A stretch of 64,000 nucleotides of DNA from Flavisphingopyxis sp963800335 (lineage in GTDB: Bacteria; Pseudomonadota; Alphaproteobacteria; Sphingomonadales; Sphingomonadaceae), in NCBI GenBank assembly GCA_963800335.1, contig CAWDAN010000007.1, positions 186,001-250,000 on the forward strand. Direction: 5' to 3'. The position numbers and the translations under genes are program-made. Shown here one piece after another: positions 8,096 to 16,742 of the stretch (positions within the stretch are counted from its first letter, which is position 1; the number at the start of each line of letters is the position of its first letter). A model generated the notes under the pieces. That model worked only from the letters and a program-made list of their open reading frames with translations. It was not told the DNA's origin and ran no database searches.

Positions 8096-9084
8096 CAGCC
8101 CTTGTCCCGTGCGACCGGCTGACGCTCACGCGTGATCGGGATCTGCGTTCCCGACGAGCGGTCTTCGCTCGCCGACTTGTCACCGAAGGCATCGCGCGCA
8201 AGTTCGCCGATGCCGCCGAGCGTGCCGATCAGCTGCGTCGCTTCGACCGGAAAGAGGATCGTCTTGGCATTCGGTGAAGTCGCAAACTGGCTGATCGCCT
8301 TCACGTAATCCTGCGCGATGAAGTAATTGATCGCCGCCGAATTGCCGCCGGCGATCGCATCGGAAACGACCTGGGTTGCCTTGGCTTCGGCTTCGGCCTC
8401 GCGTTCGCGCGCCTCGGCGTCGCGGAATGCGGCTTCCCTGCGTCCCTCGGCCTGCAGGATTTGACCCTGCTTCTCGCCCTCGGAGCGCAGGATTTCGGAC
8501 GCGCGTGCACCCTCGGCGTCGAGGATATTGGCGCGCTTCTCGCGCTCGGCTTTCATCTGCCGCGCCATTGCGTTGACGATGTCCTGTGGCGGGCGGATGT
8601 CCTTGATCTCGATCCGCGTGATCTTGACTCCCCAAGGCGTCGTCGCGTCGTCGATCACCGACAACAGCCGCGCGTTGATCTCGTCGCGTTTCGACAGCGT
8701 CTCGTCGAGGTCCATCGAACCCATCACGGTGCGCAAATTGGTCGTCGTCAGGTTCATGATCGCATTGTACAGGTCCGAAACCTCATACGCCGCCTTGGCG
8801 GCATCGAGGACCTGGAAGAAGACGACCCCGTCGGTCGAGATCATCGCATTGTCCTTGGTGATGATCTCCTGCCCGGGGATATCGAGGACCTGCTCCATCA
8901 TGTTGACCTTGCGCCCGACGCCGTAGAAAAACGCCGGGAAGAAGTTGAAGCCGGGGCGCGCAACGGTCGTGAAACGCCCGAAATATTCGATCGTGTACTG
9001 ATAGCCCTGGCGGACGATCTTGATGCTCATCATCAGATAGATGAGCGCCGCCAGCACTGCTGCAATTCCTAAAATCGTACCCAT
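8095..9084 (-). CDS. qmcA: SPFH/Band 7 (stomatin, QmcA-like) protein
   Basis: 329-residue membrane-anchored stomatin homologue. There is one N-terminal membrane segment (about 2-22). A Band 7 domain follows (about 25-185; IKIVRQGYQYTIEYFGRFT, QEIITKDNAMISTDGVVFFQ, DEINARLLSVID), then a charged Ala/Glu-rich coiled coil (about 185-255) that drives oligomerisation. The start at 9084 follows GGGGA. A longer in-frame start at 9135 would run into the divergent gene. The partner NfeD gene is directly downstream. QmcA in E. coli is linked to FtsH-related membrane quality control; the symbol is by similarity. Confidence 0.92.
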   Translation of the reverse strand: MGTILGIAAVLAALIYLMMSIKIVRQGYQYTIEYFGRFTTVARPGFNFFPAFFYGVGRKVNMMEQVLDIPGQEIITKDNAMISTDGVVFFQVLDAAKAAYEVSDLYNAIMNLTTTNLRTVMGSMDLDETLSKRDEINARLLSVIDDATTPWGVKITRIEIKDIRPPQDIVNAMARQMKAEREKRANILDAEGARASEILRSEGEKQGQILQAEGRREAAFRDAEAREREAEAEAKATQVVSDAIAGGNSAAINYFIAQDYVKAISQFATSPNAKTILFPVEATQLIGTLGGIGELARDAFGDKSASEDRSSGTQIPITRERQPVARDKG

Positions 9085-9133
9085 GACTGTTCCCCAATCC
9101 CTTCGCTTTCGCGCATTATGCGGGTAACGTGCC

Positions 9134-9994
9134 ATGCTTCCAAGGAGAATCGGATTGGCAATCGAGGCATTGTCCGCACTTGCGCCCGCGTCGGTGCTCT
9201 ACGTTCCGGCGCACAAGCCGCGCGCAATCGGAAAGGCACGCGGATCTGCCGCAGACATGATCGTCCTCGACCTTGAGGACGCGGTGCCCGCTGCCGACAA
9301 GGACGCGGCGCGCATTGCGGTGACGCGGGCGCTGGCCGAAGGGTTCGGCGCGATCGCAGTCGCGGTGCGGATCAATCACGGCGAGGCGATGGTCGGCGAC
9401 CTGCGCGCGCTCGACGCGACACCGCCCGATTACATCGTCGTTCCAAAGGTCGACCGCCTCGCCGATTTGCCCGAAAAGGCGTCCGCGCCGCTGCTGGCAA
9501 TGATCGAAACGCCGCTTGGCGTTCTCGACGCGCGTGCGATTGCAGATGATTCCCGCGTGGTCGGCCTGATCGCTGGGCTCAATGACCTCGCGCACGAACT
9601 GCATTTGCCTGGCGGCATAGACCGCGAAGCAATGTCGCTGTCGCTGCAGGCAATCGTGCTCGTCGCGCGGGCGAGCGGCGTCTGGTGTTTCGACGGGGTG
9701 TGCAACGCAATCGACGACGAAGACGCCTTCGCTGCCGAGGCACGCGCGGGCCATCGCCTCGGATTCGATGGCAAGACTTTGATCCACCCGGCGCAGATCG
9801 CGCCGTGCAACGCGGCGTGGGCACCTGACCCCGCCGCGGTCGAGGAAGCCCGCCGGATCGTCGCGCTCGATGGCGAGGGCGCGCAACGGTTCGAAGGCCG
9901 GATGATAGAGGCCATGCATGTCGCAGCAGCGTTCCGGACGATCGCCCGTGCCGACTTGAATGCGCGCCGCGCTTGCGCCACTAGCGAGCGATGA
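9134..9994 (+). CDS. HpcH/HpaI aldolase, CitE-like CoA ester lyase
   Basis: 286-residue TIM-barrel protein of the citrate lyase beta / malyl-CoA lyase superfamily. Key features are SVLYVPAHKPRAI (substrate binding), MIVLDLEDAVP with the metal-binding acids, VRINHGE, PKVD, AMIETPLGVLDA with the second metal-binding Glu, GLNDLAHEL and GFDGKTLIHPAQI. No citrate lyase alpha or gamma subunit lies nearby, so it is a stand-alone CitE-like enzyme that cleaves or forms a beta-hydroxyacyl-CoA such as citramalyl- or malyl-CoA. The substrate cannot be determined. The stop overlaps the M28 peptidase start by four bases. Confidence 0.9.
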   Translation: MLPRRIGLAIEALSALAPASVLYVPAHKPRAIGKARGSAADMIVLDLEDAVPAADKDAARIAVTRALAEGFGAIAVAVRINHGEAMVGDLRALDATPPDYIVVPKVDRLADLPEKASAPLLAMIETPLGVLDARAIADDSRVVGLIAGLNDLAHELHLPGGIDREAMSLSLQAIVLVARASGVWCFDGVCNAIDDEDAFAAEARAGHRLGFDGKTLIHPAQIAPCNAAWAPDPAAVEEARRIVALDGEGAQRFEGRMIEAMHVAAAFRTIARADLNARRACATSER

Positions 9995-11469
9995 ACAGAT
10001 ACCTGACCGGGCCAGCATTTTGCGCCCTTTTCGCCCTCGTCCAGCCTCATGCCGTTGCGGCAAAGAACCCGGTCACGCCAAGCCCGGTCAGCGAAGCCGA
10101 GCTGCGCGAATCGATCGCAGTGCTGGCGAGCGACGATTTCGGTGGACGCGAGCCCGGCACGCCGGGCGAGACCAGGACTATCGCCTATATCGCCGAGGAG
10201 TTTTCGAAAGCCGGCCTCGTGGGCGGCGTGGACGCGGCGGCGGGATGGCTTGCTCCGGTCGAACTCGTCGAGACCGGTCCGGGGGCGAGTGCGTTTTCGT
10301 TGGTCTCGCCCGACGGAAAGCCACGGCTGATTGACGGCAAGGCGTTAATGACCAGGGATGACGGGATCGCGTTCTACAGCGCCGCGCCGTCTCGCGGGGT
10401 CGGGTTCGACGGCATCGTCGAGTTGGGGTCGGGTGACGAACCGGCAACCGATATGGCTGGCAAGCTTGTTATTCTGGCAGCCGGCGACGATTTGCGCGCA
10501 ACGATGGCCGAAGTGACCAGGCTGGCGGAACGCAACCCGGCCGCCGTGCTCATCGCCGTCGGCGACCAGGCGGCGTTCGATCGCTCGACGCGCTGGGTCG
10601 GGCGCTCGCGCACTACTCTCGCCAGCCAGCCCGAAGAGGGGAAGGACGCGATAACCGGATTTGTCACCGGCGACGCGCTGAAGGCGATCAAACAGGCGAT
10701 CGGACGCGATACCCGCGGCGCCTTTGTGCAGGCCAGCGGGACGATCGCGACGCGCAACACGGTGCGCGATTATACGAGCTACAACGTCATAGCCAAGCTG
10801 CCGGGCAGCGACCCCGCGTCGGGCGCGGTCATGTTCACCGGCCATTGGGACCATCTCGGGACCTGTCGCCCCGAGGGCGCGCCCGACCGGATCTGCAACG
10901 GCGCGGTCGATAATGCGAGCGGAATCGCGGTGATGATCGCGGTGGCCAAGCGGCTGGCACAAATGGGGCCGTTCGATCGCGACATCTATTTCGTTGCGAC
11001 GACGGCGGAAGAAAAGGGCCTGCTCGGCGCCTATGCGTTGGCGGAGAAATCTCCCGTACCGCTCGACCGCATCTCCGTAGCATTGAATGTCGATACGATC
11101 GCGATCGCGCCGCGCGACGCTAAGGTGGCGATCATTGGACGCGGCAAGACCGATCTGGACCCCGCGATCGAACATGTCGCACATGCGCTCGGACGCTCGA
11201 TCGACAAAAGCGACGAGGCCAATGCGTTCATTCGGCGGCAGGACGGTTGGGCCCTTGCGCAAAAGGGTGTTCCCGCGCTGATGGTCGGCGGCTCGTTTTC
11301 GGACATGAAACTGCTCGAAGCTTTCCTGTCGGGAGATTATCACGGCCCAGACGATGAGTTGACCGACGCCACGCCGCTCGGCGGCGCGGCCGAAGATGCC
11401 GACCTGCATGTCGCACTGGGCGCCTATTTTGCCGATACCTCGACCTATCGGGCAAAGCCGAAGGACTAG
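9991..11469 (+). CDS. M28-family zinc metallopeptidase, exported
   Basis: 492-residue secreted aminopeptidase-type enzyme. Residues 1-24 form a signal peptide ending near AVAA. A protease-associated insertion lies in the middle. The M28 catalytic domain supplies zinc ligands and acid/base groups: His285 and Asp287 in GHWDHLG, Asp307 in DNASG, the Glu340-Glu341 pair in TAEEKG, and an Asp in LNVDTIA. It probably trims peptides in the periplasm or outside the cell. It begins in the last codons of the CitE-like gene, but the two functions are not obviously related. Confidence 0.92.
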   Translation: MNRYLTGPAFCALFALVQPHAVAAKNPVTPSPVSEAELRESIAVLASDDFGGREPGTPGETRTIAYIAEEFSKAGLVGGVDAAAGWLAPVELVETGPGASAFSLVSPDGKPRLIDGKALMTRDDGIAFYSAAPSRGVGFDGIVELGSGDEPATDMAGKLVILAAGDDLRATMAEVTRLAERNPAAVLIAVGDQAAFDRSTRWVGRSRTTLASQPEEGKDAITGFVTGDALKAIKQAIGRDTRGAFVQASGTIATRNTVRDYTSYNVIAKLPGSDPASGAVMFTGHWDHLGTCRPEGAPDRICNGAVDNASGIAVMIAVAKRLAQMGPFDRDIYFVATTAEEKGLLGAYALAEKSPVPLDRISVALNVDTIAIAPRDAKVAIIGRGKTDLDPAIEHVAHALGRSIDKSDEANAFIRRQDGWALAQKGVPALMVGGSFSDMKLLEAFLSGDYHGPDDELTDATPLGGAAEDADLHVALGAYFADTSTYRAKPKD

Positions 11470-11568
11470 CCATCGCAGCGCTCCCCTAGCGCGCGAGGCC
11501 CTTACTGGTTACATGGGCCGCCACCAGACCGCCCACCGGGCGACGGCTAGCTAGAACAGGACGAAACC

Positions 11569-13035
11569 GTGGCGCATATCGACATTCCCCTTGGCCTGAC
11601 CTTCGACGACGTGCTGCTCCAGCCGCGCGAATCGGACATGTTGCCAAGCGAAGCCGACCTGTCGACCCAGCTGACGCGCGACATCCGGCTTAATCTACCG
11701 ATCCTGTCGGCGGCAATGGACACCGTGACAGAGGCCGACATGGCGATCGTCATGGCGCAGCTTGGCGGTATCGGTGTGCTCCACCGGAACCTCAGCGAAG
11801 AAGACCAGGCAGCCGCTGTCGCGCTCGTCAAACGTTTCGAATCGGGTATGGTCGTCAATCCGATCACGATCACGCCCGATGCGCCGCTGTCGCAGGCGCA
11901 GGCGCTGATGGCGACCAACAGGATTTCGGGCATTCCGGTGGTCGAAGCCTCGGGCAAGCTCGTCGGCATACTGACCCACCGCGACGTCCGCTTTGCCGAG
12001 AATCCGCGCCAACCGGTGCGCGAGCTGATGACCAGCGAAAATCTTGCGACGGTCAAGCCGGGCGCGGGCCAGGACGAGGTCCGCCGCATCATCCATAACC
12101 GCCGGATCGAGAAACTGCTCGTCGTCGACGACGATTTCCGCTGCGTCGGCCTGATCACCGTCAAGGACATGGACAAGGCGGTCAGCTATCCCAATGCGAC
12201 CAAGGACGAGGCAGGGCGTCTCCGTGTTGCGGCTGCCACGACCGTCGGAGACAAGGGTTTTGCCCGCGCCGAAATGCTGATCGATGCGGGCTGCGACGTC
12301 ATCGTCGTCGATACCGCACACGGCCATAACCGCAGCGTCGGTGAGGCGGTTGCGCGGATCAAGGCGCTGTCGAGCGCAGTGCAGGTCATCGCCGGCAACG
12401 TCGCCACCGCCGATGCGACGCGTGCGCTGATCGATGCCGGCGCCGATGCGGTCAAGGTCGGTATCGGACCGGGTTCGATCTGCACGACGCGCGTTGTCGC
12501 GGGCGTCGGCGTGCCTCAGCTCACCGCGATCCTCGATGCCGCATCGGTGGCGAGCGACGCAGGCGTGCCGATCATCGCCGATGGCGGCCTGCGCACCTCG
12601 GGCGACATCGCCAAGGCGCTTGCCGCCGGCGCATCGGCGGTGATGGTCGGTTCGTTGCTCGCCGGGACCGCAGAGGCCCCGGGCGAAACGTTCATCTACC
12701 AGGGGCGCAGCTACAAGAGCTATCGCGGCATGGGATCGGTCGGCGCAATGGCGCGCGGATCGGCCGATCGCTATTTCCAGCAGGACATTACCGACCAGCT
12801 CAAGCTCGTTCCCGAAGGGATCGAGGGCCAGGTGCCGTACAAGGGCACCGCGCGCGACGTCGTCCATCAACTTGCCGGCGGCGTGAAGGCGGCAATGGGC
12901 TATACCGGCTCGCGCACGCTCCGCAATCTCAAGGAGCGCGCGCGCTTCGTTCGGATCACCAACGCGGGCCTGCAGGAAAGCCACGTCCACGACGTGTCGA
13001 TCACGCGCGAAGCACCGAACTATCCGACGCGCTGA
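11569..13035 (+). CDS. guaB: IMP dehydrogenase
   Basis: IMPDH oxidises IMP to XMP with NAD, the rate-limiting step of GMP synthesis. At 488 residues it is full length. The N-terminal barrel half (LTFDDVLLQPRES) is followed by a pair of CBS domains (about 95-205), then the catalytic half with Cys305 in GPGSICTTRVVAGVG, ADGGLRTSGD and YRGMGSVGAM. The start codon is GTG at 11569, preceded by AGGA at seven bases. It stands alone in a strand-wise run with the rRNA methyltransferase downstream; guaA is not here. Confidence 0.97.
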   Translation: MAHIDIPLGLTFDDVLLQPRESDMLPSEADLSTQLTRDIRLNLPILSAAMDTVTEADMAIVMAQLGGIGVLHRNLSEEDQAAAVALVKRFESGMVVNPITITPDAPLSQAQALMATNRISGIPVVEASGKLVGILTHRDVRFAENPRQPVRELMTSENLATVKPGAGQDEVRRIIHNRRIEKLLVVDDDFRCVGLITVKDMDKAVSYPNATKDEAGRLRVAAATTVGDKGFARAEMLIDAGCDVIVVDTAHGHNRSVGEAVARIKALSSAVQVIAGNVATADATRALIDAGADAVKVGIGPGSICTTRVVAGVGVPQLTAILDAASVASDAGVPIIADGGLRTSGDIAKALAAGASAVMVGSLLAGTAEAPGETFIYQGRSYKSYRGMGSVGAMARGSADRYFQQDITDQLKLVPEGIEGQVPYKGTARDVVHQLAGGVKAAMGYTGSRTLRNLKERARFVRITNAGLQESHVHDVSITREAPNYPTR

Positions 13036-13072
13036 TGATCTTTTTTGCGATAAATGGGCCAGCAAGCAGTCC

Positions 13073-13165
13073 CTTCGCGCGGCACCGGCCCGCGCCGTCT
13101 CCCGACCTCCCATAGTATATCCTGATCGGGTGGTCGGGAGGGGCGCGGGCCGGTGCCGACTTCGC
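13073..13165. repeat. Long imperfect inverted repeat flanked by CTTCGC copies
   Basis: A 17-bp arm at 13080-13096 pairs perfectly with 13142-13158, and an 8-bp inner arm (13100-13107) pairs with 13132-13139, leaving a 24-base AT-richer loop. CTTCGC occurs one base outside each arm (13073-13078 and 13160-13165). The right flank ends about 15 bases before the rsmB-like start. It could be a strong terminator/attenuator hairpin or a small MITE-like insertion. Confidence 0.7.
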
Positions 13166-13180
13166 CGGCAGGCGAAACTC

Positions 13181-14369
13181 ATGACCCCGCAGGCACGCGT
13201 TCAGGCGGCGATCGAAATCCTCGACGAGGTCGTCACTGCCGCGCGCGGCAATGGCGCCGCTGCCGACACGATCGTCGCGCGCTATTTCAAGGCGCGGCGC
13301 TATGCCGGGTCGAAGGACCGGCGCGGCGTTCGCGACCTGGTCTATCGCGCGATCCGCACCTTCGGCGAACCGCCGGCTACGGGCCGCGCGGCGATGATCG
13401 GCCTCGCAAAGGACGACGCCGATATTGCTGGCAAGTTTCGGTGCGAGCGGCCATGCCCCGCCAGCGATCGGAGACAGCGAGATCGCAACAGAGCCCGCTC
13501 TCGTTCCCGCCTGGCTACGCAAGCGACTGCCCAAATGGCTCGACGACGCCGAACTCGCGGCGCTGCTAGATCGCGCGCCACTCGATCTAAGGGTCAATCG
13601 CCTCAAGAGCGACGTCGCCACGGTCCGCGAGGCGTTTCCCGAGGCCGAACCGATCGCGGGCCTCGCCGACGGCCTGCGCCTCCCGCACGGCACGCGCGTC
13701 GATGACCGCGCGGCGTATCTCGACGGGCTGGTCGAGATCCAGGACGCCGGCAGCCAGCTGATCGTCGAAGCCTGCGCCGCAAAGCCCGGCGAGACCGTCG
13801 TCGACCTGTGCGCCGGTGCTGGCGGCAAGACGCTCGCGCTCGCCGCAGCGATGAACGGCGAAGGCCGGTTGATCGCCTGCGATGCGATCCGTTCGCGCTT
13901 CGCCCCCTTGCCCGACCGCGCGACGCGCGCGGGTGCAGTCGTCGAAACCCGCTTGCTCGACATGAACCGCGAGCACGAGGCGCTCGCCGATCTCCTCGGC
14001 ACCGTCGATCTCGTTCTCGTCGATGCGCCGTGTTCGGGGACAGGGACATGGCGGCGCAATCCAGAATCGCGCTGGCGGATTACGCCCGCAATGATCCGCG
14101 CCCTTGCGGGCGAACAGGCGCGTCTGCTCGATATTGCCGCATCTTTGGTCAGGCCCGGAGGACGGATCGTCTATGCCGTCTGTTCGCTCGTTGAAGAGGA
14201 AGGACCCGACCGCGTCGATACCTTCCTCAGCCGCCATTCAGGCTGGTCGCGCGACGATGCCGGATCGGCCGGCCGTCCGGCGGGGTCGGGCAGGGTGCTG
14301 AGCCCCGCGCATGACGGTTGCGACGGATTCTTTTTCGCCGCATTGAAGGCGAATGACGCGTCCGCTTGA
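13181..14369 (+). CDS. RsmB/NOP-family rRNA m5C methyltransferase, frameshifted
   Basis: SAM-dependent cytosine-5 methyltransferase acting on 16S rRNA. The N-terminal NusB-like RNA-binding domain (AAIEILDEVV, FKARRYAGSKDRRGVRDLVY) reads in one frame to about 13430. The rest reads in the next frame: SAM motif VVDLCAGAGGKTL, DAPCSGTGTWRRNPE with one catalytic Cys, and VYAVCSLVEEEG with the other. Removing one G of the GG at 13430-13431 rejoins them into a 395-residue protein (DIAASFGASGHAPP). The break is therefore a +1 insertion, most likely a sequence error. The start at 13181 is MTPQARVQAA. Confidence 0.88.
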
Positions 14370-14388
14370 TTTGACCTGGGAGACAATA

Positions 14389-14891
14389 ATGCGTTTCACC
14401 CCCGCCGCTTTCGGTGCTGCCCTGATCCTCGCGACGGTGTCGACCGCATCGCTTGGCGCGCCGCCGGCCGAGCCGATCAAGCCGGGTTCGATCGTCGCTT
14501 GCCGAGGCCGGCCACGCCGCACTCGTCGCGGGCCGGACAGACGAGGCAAATGATCTCTATGTCAGCGCGCTGGCGGTCGATCCGCGTAACGCTGATGCCT
14601 ATGTCGCCTTGGGTCAGATTGCCGAAGCGGAAAATCTCAACGGGACCGCGATCCGTTACTATCGCGACGCACTGGCGCTTTCCCCCGACAATCGCGACGC
14701 GATTGCCGGCGAGGGAGCGGCGCTGGCGGAGAAAGGCGCGATCGAACGCGCACGCGAACTCGCTCGCCAGGCTCAAGAAGCTGTGCCGCACCGCCTGTCC
14801 GCAGGTCGCCGCGCTCGAGCGTGCGATTGCCGCTGGACCTCGTCCCGAAACCGTCGCCGCCAAACCTGCGGGCGACGAACAGAAAAACTGA
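14389..14891 (+). CDS. Exported TPR protein, frameshifted twice
   Basis: Small tetratricopeptide protein. A signal peptide (MRFTPAAFGAALILATVS...) is followed by two TPR repeats (DEANDLYVSALAVDPRNADAY and the repeat beginning NGTAIRYYRDALALSPDN), then a C-terminal RLKKLC..CPQVAALERAI segment with two conserved cysteines. The three parts lie in three different frames. Removing one G at 14484-14486 and one C at 14769-14770 gives a continuous 166-residue reading with a stop at 14889-14891, directly abutting the ksgA stop. TPR proteins scaffold interactions and the partner here is unknown. The repeated +1 pattern points to sequence errors rather than a dead gene. Confidence 0.75.
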
Positions 14892-15728
14892 TCAGCCCGC
14901 CTCGACCGCGCGGGCAATGGCGATGAATTCCGCGATCGTCAGCGTCTCGGCGCGGCGATCGCCGGCAATGTCCGCCGCTGCCAGCGCCTCTATACCGCCG
15001 GGCAGGGCCTTCATCGCCTGACGCAACATCTTGCGGCGTTGGCCAAATGCCGCCGCAGTGACACGCGCCATCGTCTTGGGGTGAATTCCGACCGGTGCTT
15101 CGCCAGGTTCGATCAGCACGACCGCAGACATCACCTTGGGGGGCGGGGTGAAGGCCGATCGATGGACCGGCAGCGCGATCCTGGCGGTGCTGCGCCACTG
15201 GGCAAGGACCGAGAGCCGCCCATAGCTTTTCGATCCCGGCGCGGCGCAGATGCGGAGCGCGACCTCGCGCTGGAACATCAATGCCATCGATATCCACTGC
15301 GGTGGCCAGATCTCGCTTTCGAGCCAGCGCGTGAACAGCGCCGTGCCGATATTATAGGGCAGGTTGGCGACGATGTGGCACGGCGCGCTGCCGAATGCGT
15401 CGGCAATGCCGATCTTGAGCGCGTCGCCTTCGATCACGCGCAACCGCCCGCCCGAATATTCGTCGAGCTCGGCGAGCGCGGGGATGCAGCGGCGATCCTG
15501 TTCGACCGCGACGACATTCGCCCCGGCGCGCAAAAGCGCTCGCGTCAGGCCGCCGGGCCCTGGGCCGACTTCGAAGACATTGTGACCGTTGAGGTCGCCG
15601 GGGATCGCGGCGATGCGATCGAGCAGTTGTTCGTCGCACAGGAAATTCTGGCCGAGCGCCTTGGTCGCCTTGAGACCGTGGCGCGCGATAACGTCGCGGA
15701 GCGGCGGCAAAGCGCCGCCGGCGGTCAT
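14892..15728 (-). CDS. rsmA: 16S rRNA (adenine1518/1519-N6) dimethyltransferase KsgA
   Basis: 278-residue KsgA/RsmA methyltransferase that dimethylates two adjacent adenines in helix 45 of 16S rRNA during 30S maturation. Motifs are KALGQNFLCD at the start of the domain, SAM motif I FEVGPGPGGLTRALL, EQDRRCIPAL, the catalytic NLPYNIGT and the family C-terminal helical domain (QRRKMLRQAMKAL). The start overlaps the pdxA stop by four bases, an order (surA-pdxA-ksgA) shared with many proteobacteria. Confidence 0.96.
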   Translation of the reverse strand: MTAGGALPPLRDVIARHGLKATKALGQNFLCDEQLLDRIAAIPGDLNGHNVFEVGPGPGGLTRALLRAGANVVAVEQDRRCIPALAELDEYSGGRLRVIEGDALKIGIADAFGSAPCHIVANLPYNIGTALFTRWLESEIWPPQWISMALMFQREVALRICAAPGSKSYGRLSVLAQWRSTARIALPVHRSAFTPPPKVMSAVVLIEPGEAPVGIHPKTMARVTAAAFGQRRKMLRQAMKALPGGIEALAAADIAGDRRAETLTIAEFIAIARAVEAG

Positions 15729-16735
15729 CCGCAGGCCGCGGCGCGGTGAAGCGCCATCTGTTCGGCCATTTTGATCGCCGCGATCATCGCGCCGGGGTGC
15801 GCCTGGTTGTGGCCGGCAATTTCGAACGCGGTGCCGTGATCAGGCGAAGTCCGAACGATCGGCAGGCCGAGTGTCAGGTTGACGCCCTCGTCGAAGAACA
15901 GCGTCTTGAGGGGAATCAGCGCCTGGTCGTGATACATGCACAAGGCCGCATCATAGGTCGCGCGGTGCCGCGGCGTGAACATCGCGTCGGGCGTGTAAGG
16001 CCCGCTGGCGTCGACGCCTTCGGCGCGAAGGCGCTCGATCGCCGGCGCGATGACGGTTTGTTCCTCGCAGCCCAGCGCCCCGTTCTCGCCGGCGTGTGGG
16101 TTGAAGCCGGCAACCGCGAGGCGCGGACGCTCGATACCGAAACTGCGCCGCAGTCCGCGGACCGCGGCATGCGCGCGCGCAACGATCAGGTCGACGGTGA
16201 GCAGCCCAGAAACTTCCGCCAAGGGGACATGAGTGGTCACCGGCACGACGCGCAGGTCACCGCCCGCCAGCATCATCACCGCATTTGTTTTCGAGACACC
16301 ACAACGTTCGGCGATAAACTCGGTCTGCCCCGAATGGGTATAGCCGACCTGGTAGAGCTGATGCTTCGACACGGGCGCGGTAATGAAACCGCGCGCACCG
16401 CCCGATCGCGTCAGGCCTGCACCGATTTCAAGCGCATTGAGCGCGCATTGGGCGCCGTCGAGCGTCGGGTTGCCAGGTCGCACCGGTTCGCAACCGGGCA
16501 GGTGAATGATGGGCAACCCCTCGTCGAAGGCGGCAAGCGCCTCGTCGGCATTGTCGATCCGCACGACCGGCCCATCCCAGACCGCCGCGAGCGAACCGAT
16601 ATCGCCAACGGCAAAAAACGGCGGCAGTTGTTCGCGCGCGCGGGCGAGCCACGCCTTGACCGTAATTTCCGGCCCGATACCGGCGGGGTCACCCAGCGAT
16701 ACGACGAATGCTTTCGTCTCCGTCATCTGCTTCAT
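15725..16735 (-). CDS. pdxA: 4-hydroxythreonine-4-phosphate dehydrogenase PdxA
   Basis: PdxA oxidises 4-phosphohydroxy-L-threonine with NAD in the DXP-dependent pyridoxal phosphate pathway. The 336-residue length is normal. Visible signatures are LGDPAGIGPEI at the N-terminus, the metal-binding histidines in TTHVPL, FNPHAGENG and YHDQALIPLKTL, and RTSPDHGTAF near the C-terminus. It lies seven bases after surA and overlaps ksgA by four bases, so it is in the lptD-surA-pdxA-ksgA operon. Confidence 0.96.
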   Translation of the reverse strand: MKQMTETKAFVVSLGDPAGIGPEITVKAWLARAREQLPPFFAVGDIGSLAAVWDGPVVRIDNADEALAAFDEGLPIIHLPGCEPVRPGNPTLDGAQCALNALEIGAGLTRSGGARGFITAPVSKHQLYQVGYTHSGQTEFIAERCGVSKTNAVMMLAGGDLRVVPVTTHVPLAEVSGLLTVDLIVARAHAAVRGLRRSFGIERPRLAVAGFNPHAGENGALGCEEQTVIAPAIERLRAEGVDASGPYTPDAMFTPRHRATYDAALCMYHDQALIPLKTLFFDEGVNLTLGLPIVRTSPDHGTAFEIAGHNQAHPGAMIAAIKMAEQMALHRAAACG

Positions 16736-16742
16736 TTGCCCT

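Noticed and set aside
14389..14891. Calling the TPR gene a decayed pseudogene
   Set aside because: After removing two duplicated bases the reading is continuous and ends exactly at the ksgA stop, and the same +1 error type affects essential genes in the window.
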